Position numbers and translations under genes: made by a program
The notes under the pieces: model-generated
The model's database searches: none
The model's input: the letters and a program-made list of their open reading frames with translations, nothing else
Told to the model about the DNA's origin: nothing
In this document: piece after piece, positions 1-8,909 of the stretch
Position numbering within the stretch: the stretch's first letter is position 1
Layout: each line of letters opens with the position of its first letter
Source of the DNA: Streptomyces sp. 8L
Lineage (GTDB): Bacteria; Actinomycetota; Actinomycetes; Streptomycetales; Streptomycetaceae
DNA length: 54,051 nt
Assembly (NCBI RefSeq): GCF_020176795.1
Contig: NZ_JAIUKE010000018.1
Span: 1-54,051, forward strand
Direction of reading: 5' to 3'

Positions 1-54
1 CCCCGGCGAGCACGGCCCACTCCAGGGCCTCCTCGCAGGTGCGCAGCGAGTCGT
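1..54 (-). other. Possible fragment of a minus-strand coding sequence at the window edge
   Basis: Read on the minus strand, this stretch is open and gives HDSLRTCEEALEWAVLAG, which has a normal protein-like composition. It starts abruptly after the poly-G run at 55-63. It is too short to name, and it may belong to a different contig from the DNA to its right. The opposite strand gives nothing better. Real coding is possible but unproven. Confidence 0.2.
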
Positions 55-63
55 GGGGGGGGG
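55..63. repeat. Run of nine G at a probable sequence join
   Basis: Nine consecutive G separate the minus-strand fragment at 1-54 from the leader of the histidine kinase. The window has two much larger G/C tracts, at 5183-5395 and 15783-15825, each beside a broken or abruptly ending feature. I read this run as the same phenomenon on a small scale, either an assembly join or a homopolymer error. Confidence 0.4.
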
Positions 64-91
64 CCGCGCCCACCCCCACCCGGAGGGCACA

Positions 92-1357
92 TTGCGCCGT
101 CGACTGATCAACTCCACGCTGGCCGTGGTGCTCGTCGTGATCGCCGTCTTCGGCGTGTCCCTGGTCATCGTGGAGACCCGGACGATCACGAGCAGCGCCC
201 AGGAGAGCGTGGACTCCGAGGCCCTGCGGGTGGTCAGCATCGTGGACGGCCGGCTCCTCGGCGGCGAGCCCATCAGCGCGGGCGTCCTCAAGCAGCAGAT
301 CACCGCCCACCGCTACGCGCGGATCGACGTGCCGGGCCACGACGACGTCCAGGTCGGCAGCGAGCCCGCGGGCTCCGTCATCCGCGGGCAGGCGCGCGGC
401 GAGCAGGGCGAGGTCGTCACCGTCGAGGAGCAGAGCTCGTCCGTCACCCGCGAGGTCGGCCGCACACTGCTGATCATCGGCGCGGTCGCGCTGCTCGCGA
501 TCATCGCCGCCGTCCTGCTCGCCGTACGGCAGGCCAACATGCTGGCGTCGCCGCTGGTGGACCTCGCGGAGACGGCGGAGAAGCTGGGCTCGGGCGATCC
601 GCGGCCCCGGCACAAGCGGTACGCGGTGCCCGAGCTCGACCGGGTCGCCGATGTCCTCGACTCCAGCGCCGAGCGCATCGCCCGCATGCTGACCGCCGAG
701 CGCAGGCTTGCCGCCGACGCGTCGCACCAGCTGCGTACGCCACTGACCGCGCTGTCCATGCGGCTGGAGGAGATCACGGTCACCGAGGACCTGGACACCG
801 CGAGGGACGAGGCGTCGATCGCGCTCAACCAGGTGGAACGGCTCACCGACGTGGTGGAGCGGCTGCTCACCAACGCGCGCGACCCGCGCACCGGGTCCGC
901 CATCCCGCTCGACCTCGACCGGATCATCAAGCAGCAGATAGAGGAGTGGAAGCCCGTCTACCGGGGCGCGGGGCGCGCGATCGTGCGCTCGGGGCGGCAG
1001 GGCGTGTGGGTGATGGCGACACCCGGCGCCATCGCGCAGGTGCTCGCCGCGCTGATCGAGAACTCGCTGATGCACGGCGGCGGCACCGTCGCGCTGCGTA
1101 CGCGTGTCACGGGCAACCAGGCCGTCATCGAGGTGACGGACGAGGGGCCGGGGGTCTCCCCCGACCTCGGAGCGCGCATCTTCGAGCGCGCGATCAGCGG
1201 CCACAACTCGACGGGCATCGGCCTCGCCGTCGCACGCGACCTGGCGGAGGCGGACGGCGGGCGCCTGGAGCTGCTCCAGCCGAATCCGCCGGTGTTCGCG
1301 CTCTTCCTGAGCCGCGAGACGGAGGAGCGGGAGGAACCGGAACGTCCGGTGCGGTGA
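92..1357 (+). CDS. Two-component sensor histidine kinase
   Basis: Membrane sensor kinase, 421 aa from a TTG start. The start follows the ribosome-binding sequence cggaggg at 81-87. Order of parts: TM1 near residues 8-28, a periplasmic sensor loop, TM2 near 125-145 (LLIIGAVALLAIIAAVLL), HAMP, then a HisKA box SHQLRTPL with the phospho-acceptor His near residue 212. The HATPase domain shows an N-box (ALIENSLMHG), G1 (DEGPGV) and G2 (GIGLAVARDLAEADGG). A response regulator normally precedes such a gene. In another frame, 64-105 reads as an open tail that stops at TGA 103-105 and overlaps the TTG, which could be the end of that regulator. The poly-G run at 55-63 cuts anything upstream. The signal sensed is unknown. 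The family call is secure. Confidence 0.9.
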   Translation: MRRRLINSTLAVVLVVIAVFGVSLVIVETRTITSSAQESVDSEALRVVSIVDGRLLGGEPISAGVLKQQITAHRYARIDVPGHDDVQVGSEPAGSVIRGQARGEQGEVVTVEEQSSSVTREVGRTLLIIGAVALLAIIAAVLLAVRQANMLASPLVDLAETAEKLGSGDPRPRHKRYAVPELDRVADVLDSSAERIARMLTAERRLAADASHQLRTPLTALSMRLEEITVTEDLDTARDEASIALNQVERLTDVVERLLTNARDPRTGSAIPLDLDRIIKQQIEEWKPVYRGAGRAIVRSGRQGVWVMATPGAIAQVLAALIENSLMHGGGTVALRTRVTGNQAVIEVTDEGPGVSPDLGARIFERAISGHNSTGIGLAVARDLAEADGGRLELLQPNPPVFALFLSRETEEREEPERPVR

Positions 1358-1377
1358 GTTCGCCGGAGACCCACGGG

Positions 1378-1472
1378 GCTCGGCCCACGCGGTCCGGACT
1401 CAGCCACTGGCCGGGCTCAGCCCACGCGGTCCGGGCTCAGCCACCGCGGTCCGGGCTCAGCCCACGCGGTCC
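1378..1472. repeat. About 20-bp imperfect tandem repeat, five copies
   Basis: Variants of GGCTCAGCCCACGCGGTCCG repeat about five times with small indels, between the kinase stop and the convergent GtrA-like gene. The last copy encodes the end of the GtrA-like protein (stop TGA at 1457-1459), so copy number could change that tail. A termination role between the converging genes is possible, but I see no clean hairpin. Confidence 0.6.
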
Positions 1473-1984
1473 GACGTGGCCTCCGGGTCCTTCTCGCGCC
1501 TCTCCCGCCTCTCGCGTTCCAGGAACGACTCGCCGGCCGGCAGCGCCTTGAACACCCACGAGCGGTACGACCAGAAGCGGAACAGCGTGGCCACGCCGAT
1601 GCCGATGAACTTGAACACGTTGCTCTGGAGCGGTGAGTCCCAGCCGAACCCGTACGTGGCCGTGTAGAGGATGCCGTTCTCGATGATCAGGCCGATCACG
1701 CTGAAGAAGAGGAACAGCGTCAGCTCGCGCGTACGACCGGACTTGTCGCTGTCCCGGTACGCGAAGTAGCGGAAGCCGATGTAGTTGAAGATGATCGACA
1801 CGATCGTGGCCAGCACCGACGCGCGCACGACGGGCAGGCTCGTGGCGTGCCTGACCAGGTTGAACACCAGCAGATTCACCAGCAGGCCGGCCCCGCCCAC
1901 GGCGCCGAACTTGACGATCTCCTGGAGCAGCCGGTGCGGTCGCGCCCGCGGTGCCGCGCCCGCGCCCACGCCCCGTACGCTCAT
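1457..1984 (-). CDS. GtrA-like polytopic membrane protein
   Basis: GtrA/DPMS-type small membrane protein, 175 aa from the ATG at 1984. A longer frame reaches 2023 but adds only low-complexity residues. Four TM segments are clear: VKFGAVGGAGLLVNLLVF, a second around ASVLATIVSIIFNYIGFRYF, LTLFLFFSVIGLIIENGILY, and FKFIGIGVATLFRFWSYRSWVF. The closing FW-YR-WVF motif is typical of the family. Known members help move polyprenyl-linked sugars across the membrane or modify cell-wall polysaccharides. The substrate here cannot be told. The charged tail (ERERRERREKDPEATSDRVG) runs into the tandem repeat. It is divergent from purK across about 170 bp. Confidence 0.85.
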   Translation of the reverse strand: MSVRGVGAGAAPRARPHRLLQEIVKFGAVGGAGLLVNLLVFNLVRHATSLPVVRASVLATIVSIIFNYIGFRYFAYRDSDKSGRTRELTLFLFFSVIGLIIENGILYTATYGFGWDSPLQSNVFKFIGIGVATLFRFWSYRSWVFKALPAGESFLERERRERREKDPEATSDRVG

Positions 1985-2151
1985 CTGATTTTGCCCCGTC
2001 CGTTCGGTGTCGTCGCACCACATGCTAACCAGCCGTCCGCGCCCCGGCTCGCTGTCCGGCCGACGGGCCCCGGGCCCGGCCCCGCGGCCTCCCCGCGGGC
2101 GCCGGGCGAGCGGCCCACCGCGCCGGGGAGGGCGCCGGATACCCTGGTCGG

Positions 2152-3333
2152 GTGACGTTCCCCGTAGTCGGCATGGTCGGTGGCGGTCAGCTCGCCCGTA
2201 TGACCCACGAGGCGGGCATCCCCCTCGGCCTGAAGTTCAAGCTCCTCAGTGACACACCGCAGGACTCCGCGGCGCAGGTGGTGGCCGATGTCGTCGTCGG
2301 CGACCACCGCGATCTGGAGACCCTGCGCGCGTTCGCACGCGGCTGCGACGTGATCACCTTCGACCACGAGCACGTGCCGCTCGCGCACCTGCGGGCGCTG
2401 GAGGCCGACGGTGTGACCGTACGGCCGGGACCGGACGCCCTCGCGCACGCCCAGGACAAGGGCGTGATGCGGGAGCGGCTCACGGCGCTCGGCGTGCCGT
2501 GCCCGCGCCACCGCATCGTGACGGACCCGGCGGACGTGACGGCCTTCGCGGCCGAGGGCGTCGCCGGGGACGCCGACGCGGGCGGGACGCCGGGCGCGGG
2601 CGACGGGTTCCCGGTGGTCCTCAAGACCGTGCGCGGCGGCTACGACGGCAAGGGTGTGTGGGTCGTACGGTCCGAGGCCGACGCCGCCGAGCCCTTCAGG
2701 GCCGGGGTGCCGGTGCTCGCCGAGGAGAAGGTCGACTTCGCGCGGGAGCTGGCCGCCAACGTCGTACGGTCGCCGCACGGCCAGGCCGTGGCCTACCCGG
2801 TCGTCGAGTCGCGGCAGGTCGACGGCGTCTGCGACACGGTGATCGCGCCCGCGCCCGGCCTGTCGGAGGACCTGTCGGGCGAGGCGCAGGAGCTGGCGCT
2901 GCGGGTCGCGAAGGAACTGGGCGTCGTCGGCCACCTCGCGGTGGAGCTGTTCGAGACGCGCGACGGCCGGCTCCTCGTGAACGAGCTGGCGATGCGCCCC
3001 CACAACTCGGGCCACTGGACGCAGGACGGCTCGATCACGTCGCAGTTCGCGAACCATGTCAGGGCCGTGCTGGACCTGCCCCTCGGCGACCCGCGCCCGC
3101 GCGCGCCCTGGAGCGTGATGTGCAACGTGCTCGGCGGCGACTACCCCGACATGTACGCGGCGTACCTGCACTGCATGGCCCGGGACCCGCGGCTGAAGAT
3201 CCACATGTACGGCAAGGACGTGAAGCCCGGCCGCAAGGTCGGACATGTCAACACCTACGGCGACGACCTGGACGACGTGCTGGAGCGCGCCCGCCACGCC
3301 GCCGGCTACCTGCGAGGAACGATCACCGAATGA
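2152..3333 (+). CDS. purK: N5-carboxyaminoimidazole ribonucleotide synthase
   Basis: ATP-grasp enzyme of de novo purine synthesis that makes N5-CAIR from AIR, ATP and bicarbonate; 393 aa, a normal length. GTG start ([17 protein letters not shown]) with the N-terminal GGGQL motif. Other landmarks are [16 protein letters not shown], a lysine-containing ATP site ([14 protein letters not shown]), the EEKVDF strap, and the metal-site segment [13 protein letters not shown], which is diagnostic of PurK. A roughly 10-residue Gly/Ala/Asp insert ([14 protein letters not shown]) is lineage-specific padding. The stop overlaps the purE start by 4 nt (ATGA), so the two are translationally coupled. Confidence 0.97.
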   Translation: MTFPVVGMVGGGQLARMTHEAGIPLGLKFKLLSDTPQDSAAQVVADVVVGDHRDLETLRAFARGCDVITFDHEHVPLAHLRALEADGVTVRPGPDALAHAQDKGVMRERLTALGVPCPRHRIVTDPADVTAFAAEGVAGDADAGGTPGAGDGFPVVLKTVRGGYDGKGVWVVRSEADAAEPFRAGVPVLAEEKVDFARELAANVVRSPHGQAVAYPVVESRQVDGVCDTVIAPAPGLSEDLSGEAQELALRVAKELGVVGHLAVELFETRDGRLLVNELAMRPHNSGHWTQDGSITSQFANHVRAVLDLPLGDPRPRAPWSVMCNVLGGDYPDMYAAYLHCMARDPRLKIHMYGKDVKPGRKVGHVNTYGDDLDDVLERARHAAGYLRGTITE

Positions 3334-3863
3334 CCTCAGAGAACGCGCCGCTCGTCGGCATCGTGATGGGCTCCGACTCCGACTGGCCGGTGATGGAGGC
3401 CGCGGCCAAGGCACTGGACGAGTTCGGGATTCGCTACGAGGTCGACGTGGTCTCCGCCCACCGCATGCCGCGCGAGATGATCGCGTACGGCGAGGGCGCG
3501 GCGGACCGCGGCCTGAAGGCGGTCGTCGCGGGCGCGGGAGGCGCGGCGCACCTGCCGGGCATGCTGGCGTCGGTGACGCCGCTGCCGGTGATCGGCGTAC
3601 CGGTCCCGCTGAAGTACCTGGACGGCATGGACTCCCTCCTGTCGATCGTGCAGATGCCCGCGGGCGTGCCGGTCGCGACGGTGTCGGTGGGCGGCGCGCG
3701 CAACGCGGGCCTGCTGGCGGCGCGCATCCTCGCCACGGGCGATCCCGCGCTGCTCGCGCACATGCGGGAGTTCCAGCAGGAGCTGAACGACCAGGCCACG
3801 GAGAAGGGCAAGCGCCTGCGGGCGAAGACCCAGGGCGAGGCGTCCTTCGGCTTCGGCAAGTGA
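3330..3863 (+). CDS. purE: N5-CAIR mutase (class I PurE)
   Basis: Converts N5-CAIR to CAIR, the step after PurK; 177 aa. The [13 protein letters not shown] substrate-binding loop opens the protein. The conserved SAHRMP, with the catalytic His, and [15 protein letters not shown] follow, and then [22 protein letters not shown] with [20 protein letters not shown]. The ATG start lies in the ATGA overlap with purK. A longer upstream frame is a shadow of purK. The C-terminal tail ([15 protein letters not shown]) is usual for actinobacteria. Function is secure. Confidence 0.97.
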   Translation: MTSENAPLVGIVMGSDSDWPVMEAAAKALDEFGIRYEVDVVSAHRMPREMIAYGEGAADRGLKAVVAGAGGAAHLPGMLASVTPLPVIGVPVPLKYLDGMDSLLSIVQMPAGVPVATVSVGGARNAGLLAARILATGDPALLAHMREFQQELNDQATEKGKRLRAKTQGEASFGFGK

Positions 3864-3911
3864 GTGGGACATGACCGGGAGCAGGCCCGAGCGGGCGGGA
3901 GTGATCGGAGA

Positions 3912-5135
3912 GTGAGCGGCACGATGGCGGACGCGAACGGACGGCTGGACGAGGCACGGGACCTGCTGGCGGCGTTCCCGGTGGTCGACGGGCACAACGA
4001 CCTGCCGTGGGCGATGCGCGAGAAGGCCGGCTACGACCTCGACGCGGTGGACGTGGCGGGCGACCGCAGCGGCGAGCTGCACACGGACATCCCCCGGCTG
4101 CGGCGCGGTGGTGTCGGCGGCCAGTTCTGGTCGGTGTACGTACCGTCCGACCTGGGCCCCGGCCAGAACGCCGTCGCGGCGACCCTGGAGCAGATCGACT
4201 TCGTCCGGCAGCTCCTGGCCCGCTACCCGAAGGACCTGGCGTCGGCCCGTACGGCCGACGAGATGGAGGCGGCGCGGGCCGAGGGCCGGATCGCGTCGCT
4301 GATGGGCGCCGAGGGCGGCCAGTCCATCGCCGAGTCGATGGGCACCCTGCGCGCCCTGTACGAGCTGGGCGTCCGGTACATGACGCTCACCCACAACCAC
4401 AACCTGCGCTGGGCAGACTCGGCGACGGACGAGCCGCGCGCCGGCGGGCTCACCGCCTTCGGCCGCGAGGTCGTACGGGAGATGAACCGGCTGGGCATGC
4501 TGGTCGACCTCTCGCACGTGGCGGCGACGACGATGCGCGACGCGCTCGCCGTGGCCGAGGCGCCGGTGATCTTCTCGCACTCGTCGTCCCGCGCCGTCTG
4601 CGACCACCCGAGGAACATCCCGGACGACGTGCTGGCGCAGCTGCCCGCGAACGGCGGCGTCGCGATGGCCACGTTCGTCCCGAAGTTCGTCCTGCCCGAG
4701 GCGGTCGCCTGGACGCAGGCCGCGGACGAGAACCTGCGCGCGCACGGCCTGCACCACCTGGACACCACGCCGCGCGCCATGCGGCTGCACGAGGAGTTCG
4801 AGGCGGCGAACCCGCGCCCGGTGGCCACGGCGGCCACGGTCGCCGACCACCTGGACCACATGCGCGAGGTCGCGGGCGTGGACCATGTCGGCATCGGCGG
4901 CGACTTCGACGGCACGGCGTTCACCCCGAGCGACCTGTCCGACGTGGCCGGCTACCCGAACCTGCTGGCCGAGCTGCTCACCCGCGGCTGGTCCCGTACG
5001 GACCTGGCGAAGCTGACATGGCAGAACGCGGTCCGCACGCTGCGGGGCGCGGAGGAGGCGGCCCGCGGCCTCCGGGCCCGCCGGGGGCCGTCCCTGGCGA
5101 CGATCGAGCAGCTGGACGGCGCGCCCGCCGCGTGA
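3912..5135 (+). CDS. Membrane dipeptidase, peptidase family M19
   Basis: Zinc-dependent dipeptidase of the renal-dipeptidase family, 407 aa from GTG 3912. The frame is open from 3864, directly after the purE stop, but the gggag at 3896-3900 suits 3912; ATG 3924 is the other option. The HxD zinc motif appears as VDGHNDLPW near residue 25. Further metal and substrate residues sit in MGAEGGQS (bridging Glu), [27 protein letters not shown] and GIGGDFDGT, all in family order. No signal peptide is visible, so it is probably cytoplasmic and acts on dipeptides or D-Ala-type substrates. It is probably co-transcribed with purKE. The sequence becomes abnormal about 50 nt after its stop. Confidence 0.93.
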   Translation: MSGTMADANGRLDEARDLLAAFPVVDGHNDLPWAMREKAGYDLDAVDVAGDRSGELHTDIPRLRRGGVGGQFWSVYVPSDLGPGQNAVAATLEQIDFVRQLLARYPKDLASARTADEMEAARAEGRIASLMGAEGGQSIAESMGTLRALYELGVRYMTLTHNHNLRWADSATDEPRAGGLTAFGREVVREMNRLGMLVDLSHVAATTMRDALAVAEAPVIFSHSSSRAVCDHPRNIPDDVLAQLPANGGVAMATFVPKFVLPEAVAWTQAADENLRAHGLHHLDTTPRAMRLHEEFEAANPRPVATAATVADHLDHMREVAGVDHVGIGGDFDGTAFTPSDLSDVAGYPNLLAELLTRGWSRTDLAKLTWQNAVRTLRGAEEAARGLRARRGPSLATIEQLDGAPAA

Positions 5136-5182
5136 CGCGCGCCTCCGCCGACGCCACTCCGGTCCGCCGCCCGGCGGCATGT

Positions 5183-5395
<213 letters not shown>

Positions 5396-5397
5396 TC

Positions 5398-6486
5398 TCA
5401 GCGCGCCTGCGCGGGCAGCGGCTGGTTGACGTAGGGCGCCTCGCCCGCCTTCCTGTAGCCCTGGAGCGCCGGACCGTGGTCCGCGCGCAGATCGCAGTCC
5501 GGCCCCGGGACCGGGCTGTCCCACTGGACCATCGCCTTCACGCCCGGGAGCCCGGGCGCGGCCTTCGGTATCTGCTCGTACCAGCCCTTCTGCCGGTCCG
5601 GATCGGCCGGATCGGGGGCGGTGCTGAACTCGGAGAGCATGAGGGGCTTCGTCGCCGAGATGTTCTTCCGCAGCCAGTCGTAGGACGGCTGCTGGCTCTG
5701 CCGGAAGTCCAGCCAGTCGGGCGACTTGTGGCAGAGGTAGTAGTTGTACTGGTCCATGCCGATCCAGTCGACGTAGGCGTCCCCCGGATACAGCTCCTTC
5801 ATCAGGTCCTTGTGGCCGAGGTAGCCCGACACGGTCCACACCCAGATCACGTTGTCCGCGCCCAGCCGCCGGAAGCGGTCGTACACATGACGGTAGGCCG
5901 CGACGAACTGGGCCGGGGTGCCCGCCGCCGGGGTACGGAAGTCCGACTCCTGGTCGAACGAGAAGAAGACCGTCTTCCCGTACGCCTTGACGCGCTCCGC
6001 CTCGGGATCGATGACCGTCCTGTCGAAGTCCCCCGCGGCCACCCGGCCCCAGCCGAGCTGCGTCTCCGTGTAGTTCTTGTGGTGCGGCTCGGTCCAGACC
6101 GTCGATTCCCAGGCGAGCATCAGCATCCGGTGCTCGCCCAGCTCGCGCTCGTCCGGCGTCAGGAGCACTCCGTCCCGCGGCGTGTTGGACATGTCGTGGT
6201 AGGTGTACACGAGGTCGAGCGTGCGGCCGATCTTCCGCTCGAAGCCGTGGACGGCCTCGGTGAGCGAGCCGTCCCGCGCGTAGGGCACGTACGCTCCCCA
6301 CCACGCCCCGCACGGCGGCTCCAGGAGTTTCGTCGGCGCGCAGTCTCCGGGTGCCCGCGCGTGGTCGGCCGAGCGGCCGGACCACCAGACGCCGAGGCCG
6401 GCGAGGAGCGCGCCGACCGTCGCCAGGGCGAGGAGCAGTTCCGTACCGCCGAACCGGGCCCGTGGCCGCGCCGTGCGGTGGCGCAC
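5398..6486 (-). CDS. Membrane-anchored GH26-like glycoside hydrolase
   Basis: Secreted or membrane-tethered TIM-barrel glycosidase, 362 aa, GTG start. A single N-terminal anchor or signal (LLLALATVGALLAGLGVWW, about residues 18-36) has no lipobox. The catalytic region resembles family GH26 (beta-mannanase type): CGAWWGAYVPY at the barrel entry, FFSFDQESDF with the candidate acid/base Glu, DWIGMDQYNYYLC, and MLSEFST with the candidate nucleophile Glu. It is the last gene of the peptide-export operon, 2 nt after the small membrane protein gene. Its substrate is probably an extracellular beta-linked glycan; mannan is not proven. The stop lies 3 nt from the G/C-only block, but the C-terminus looks complete. 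Confidence 0.75.
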   Translation of the reverse strand: MRHRTARPRARFGGTELLLALATVGALLAGLGVWWSGRSADHARAPGDCAPTKLLEPPCGAWWGAYVPYARDGSLTEAVHGFERKIGRTLDLVYTYHDMSNTPRDGVLLTPDERELGEHRMLMLAWESTVWTEPHHKNYTETQLGWGRVAAGDFDRTVIDPEAERVKAYGKTVFFSFDQESDFRTPAAGTPAQFVAAYRHVYDRFRRLGADNVIWVWTVSGYLGHKDLMKELYPGDAYVDWIGMDQYNYYLCHKSPDWLDFRQSQQPSYDWLRKNISATKPLMLSEFSTAPDPADPDRQKGWYEQIPKAAPGLPGVKAMVQWDSPVPGPDCDLRADHGPALQGYRKAGEAPYVNQPLPAQAR

Positions 6487-6488
6487 GG

Positions 6489-6905
6489 TCAGGGCTCTCG
6501 GCCGGCGCCGGCCCGCGCGCCCGCCGCCTCCGCGGCCTCGTCACGGGCCGCGCGGATCGCGGTCGGGAACGGCAGCCCCGGCAGCAGTGCCGCGACGGTG
6601 CAGAACGCGGCGAGCGAGATCAGGAAGACCGTCGCGGAGAACCCCTGCACCAGGAACAGCGCGGTCGCGGCGAGCGTCGCGAGCGACCAGCTCAACGGCG
6701 CCGCGAGGGCCAGGGTCTCCAGGCGGGCGGCCGGACGCGGGCGGCCCGGCTGGGGGTACAGGAGCGCGAGCCCCGGACCGAAGGTGACGAACAGCAGGAC
6801 GGGCGCCCAGCGCAGGAACGCGCCCGAGGGCAGCAGGGTCGCGGCGAGGGCGACCCATCCCGACAGCGCGAGGGCGGCTCTGAACTGTGCCTGGGTGCGG
6901 TTCAT
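6489..6905 (-). CDS. Small four-helix membrane protein of unknown function
   Basis: 138 aa, ATG start. Hydrophobic segments lie near residues 11-27, 31-50, 70-87 and 90-112, and the tail is Ala/Arg/Glu-rich and cytoplasmic-looking. No family is recognised. It sits between the large polytopic protein gene (110 nt downstream of its stop) and the glycosidase gene (2 nt spacing). It is therefore probably a partner of one of them, in a polysaccharide-handling or membrane-complex role by context only. Its ribosome-binding sequence is weak. Confidence 0.6.
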   Translation of the reverse strand: MNRTQAQFRAALALSGWVALAATLLPSGAFLRWAPVLLFVTFGPGLALLYPQPGRPRPAARLETLALAAPLSWSLATLAATALFLVQGFSATVFLISLAAFCTVAALLPGLPFPTAIRAARDEAAEAAGARAGAGREP

Positions 6906-6971
6906 GGCGTGGCATGGCTCCTGGTGGCGGTGGAGGCGACGACGGTGGGAAGCGACGACAGAGGCGACGGC

Positions 6972-6998
6972 GGTGACGGAGGTGACGGAGGTGACGGA
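6972..6998. repeat. Three tandem copies of GGTGACGGA
   Basis: Perfect 9-nt unit at 6972, 6981 and 6990, inside a purine-rich spacer (about 6930-7014) between the stop of the polytopic protein gene and the start of the small membrane protein gene. It is a microrepeat with no evident function. It contains gga/gag motifs but is too far from the ATG at 6905 to be its ribosome-binding site. Confidence 0.6.
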
Positions 6999-7014
6999 GG
7001 GGCGGCGGGGGCGG

Positions 7015-8856
7015 TCAGGGCTCGACGTCCGGCGGCAGCGGCTCGGGTTTCGTCGGCACTGGGAGGTGCTGGAGCAGCAGGCCGTGGCTGGTGTCCTCGA
7101 CGATCTTGAAGTGCGGGGACGCCTTCAACGCCGTGACGAGCCGGTTGTATCCGCCCGGCGGCAGGTATCCCTCGCCCTGCACCGCGTCGCGCTGCGTCGG
7201 GGTGAGGAGGATGTAGGCCGGGCAGCCCGCGGGGATGCCCTCCGCCAGGTAGTCGCCGGGGTCCTTGAGCAGCTTCTGGTTGGCCGCGGCGTCCTGCTCG
7301 GTGAAGAACCAGTGGTCGTAGTGGCTGTAGTGGTAGTACGCCCCCGGGAACGAGCCCGTGGCCGCCATGACGAGCGAGCCGACCGGCGCCCGGTCGTACG
7401 CCCGCTCCACGAAGGCGACCTCCTGCGGCGGCGCGTACTGCATGCTCTCCTTGCCGTAGTAGGAGGGGAGGAACCCCGCGAGCAGGACGAGGACGCCCGC
7501 GGGCAGTGCCACGACCATGACCCGCTGGGCGACCCTGCGGGCCCTGCCCGCGTACGCCGCGGACGGCACCAGCGCGGCGGCGGCGAAGAACGCCGAGCCC
7601 GGCAGGCCGAACAGGTAGACGCGGAAGACCATTTCGCCGCCGTAGTTGTTGACGGCGAGCAGCGGCGCGGGCGCGACGGCCGCGAGGAGCAGCGGCAGCG
7701 CCGACCGGGCGAGCCTGCGGCGGAGCAGCACGGCCGCCACGGCAAGCACCCCGAGCGCCACCACCATCACGATGTTGACGATGCCGACGAGTTCCGCGCC
7801 CTCGCCCGTCGGGTTGCCGCCGATGCCGGGTTTCGCGTTGCTGAGCAGGTCGCCGAGCTGTCCGCTCAGCGTCTTCATCGTGTCGACGAACAGCGGCCTG
7901 CCCATGGTCAGGTCCCAGATGCCCATGATGACGGCGGCGGTCACGAACAGCCCGATGTTGCGGTAGCGGCGCGTGAGGCAGAGCGCGAACAGCGTGACGC
8001 AGAGCATGACAGGTGTCAGCTGGTGCGCGGAGTTGATCGCGGCGATCAGCGGTGCCAGCAGTGCGACGCCGATGGCCCGCTGCCGCCAGGTGGTGGACGG
8101 CGGCACGGGCGCCGCCGCCGGGTCGAGCCGGTCCCTCTCGCGCAGCGCGCCCGCCGTGCCCGGCCGGACGAAGTTGCGCAGCACCACCGCGAAGACGGCG
8201 AGGAACAGCACGTACGCGAACCCCTGCGGCGACAGGTAGTCCTGGCCCACCCAGTTGGCGAGCTGGAAGATCCACACCGCGGTCCACACGAGCCGCCAGT
8301 CGTCGGTGAACGTGCGGTAGATCAGGACGAGGATCGGCAGCGCCAGGGCGCCGTAGATGACGGGGGCCCAGTTGGTGTAGACGGCGGCCCCGTGCACGCC
8401 GAAGGCGCGGATCAGGGCGGCGTTCAGCGAGAAGAAGCCCGGCCACTGGTCGTAGGCGGACATGCCGCCGTTCAGTACGTCGTGCGGATGGACCGTGCCC
8501 TCGGTGAGCAGGCGGGCGATGACCGCGTCGTGCTTGGAAGCCCACGCGTAGCGGACCGTGTCGTACAGCAGCGCCGTGGGCGCCTTCAGCGCGAACAGCA
8601 TGCCCAGGCTGTACGTGAGCGGCCACCAGGGGGCCGTACCCGCGCGGCGCAGCGAGGCGACGAAGCCGACGGTGAGGATGGCGAGAGACGCGTAGAACGC
8701 GACGGGGAAACGGTCGAGCAGCCCGAAATCCCCCAGGTGGTGGAAGCGAATCCGCGGCAGCGACCAGGCCCACAGGGCGGCGCCGACCGGTAACGGCAGC
8801 CAGGTCAGGAGCCGGTGAGGACCGATCGGGAGGCGTCTGGCGCCCTCCCGGGTCAG
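7015..8856 (-). CDS. Large polytopic membrane protein, possibly GT-C-like glycosyltransferase
   Basis: About 613 aa with ten or more hydrophobic helices. It carries NWVGQDYLSPQGFAYVLFL, a segment I associate with actinobacterial integral membrane proteins near glycosyltransferases, and a large extracytoplasmic C-terminal part (PVGSLVMAATGSFPGAYYHY onward). The start is unclear. The frame is open far upstream into the ABC gene, but there is no ATG, GTG or TTG near the expected N-terminus (GPHRLLTWLPLPVG). CTG at 8856 is my placeholder, and a small frame error is possible. A TTA codon at 8791-8793, near the N-terminus, may make translation depend on the bldA tRNA. Gene order suggests coupling to the exporter upstream and the glycosidase downstream. 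Confidence 0.6.
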   Translation of the reverse strand: MTREGARRLPIGPHRLLTWLPLPVGAALWAWSLPRIRFHHLGDFGLLDRFPVAFYASLAILTVGFVASLRRAGTAPWWPLTYSLGMLFALKAPTALLYDTVRYAWASKHDAVIARLLTEGTVHPHDVLNGGMSAYDQWPGFFSLNAALIRAFGVHGAAVYTNWAPVIYGALALPILVLIYRTFTDDWRLVWTAVWIFQLANWVGQDYLSPQGFAYVLFLAVFAVVLRNFVRPGTAGALRERDRLDPAAAPVPPSTTWRQRAIGVALLAPLIAAINSAHQLTPVMLCVTLFALCLTRRYRNIGLFVTAAVIMGIWDLTMGRPLFVDTMKTLSGQLGDLLSNAKPGIGGNPTGEGAELVGIVNIVMVVALGVLAVAAVLLRRRLARSALPLLLAAVAPAPLLAVNNYGGEMVFRVYLFGLPGSAFFAAAALVPSAAYAGRARRVAQRVMVVALPAGVLVLLAGFLPSYYGKESMQYAPPQEVAFVERAYDRAPVGSLVMAATGSFPGAYYHYSHYDHWFFTEQDAAANQKLLKDPGDYLAEGIPAGCPAYILLTPTQRDAVQGEGYLPPGGYNRLVTALKASPHFKIVEDTSHGLLLQHLPVPTKPEPLPPDVEP

Positions 8857-8909
8857 CGTGCCCCGCGCGCCGCCCGGCGCGGTCCCCTCCCCTGCGTCAC
8901 CGTCGCCGG

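Noticed and set aside
1981..3957. A 658-codon minus-strand frame opposite purK and purE
   Set aside because: Arg/His/Val-rich shadow translation; purK and purE on the plus strand are certain.
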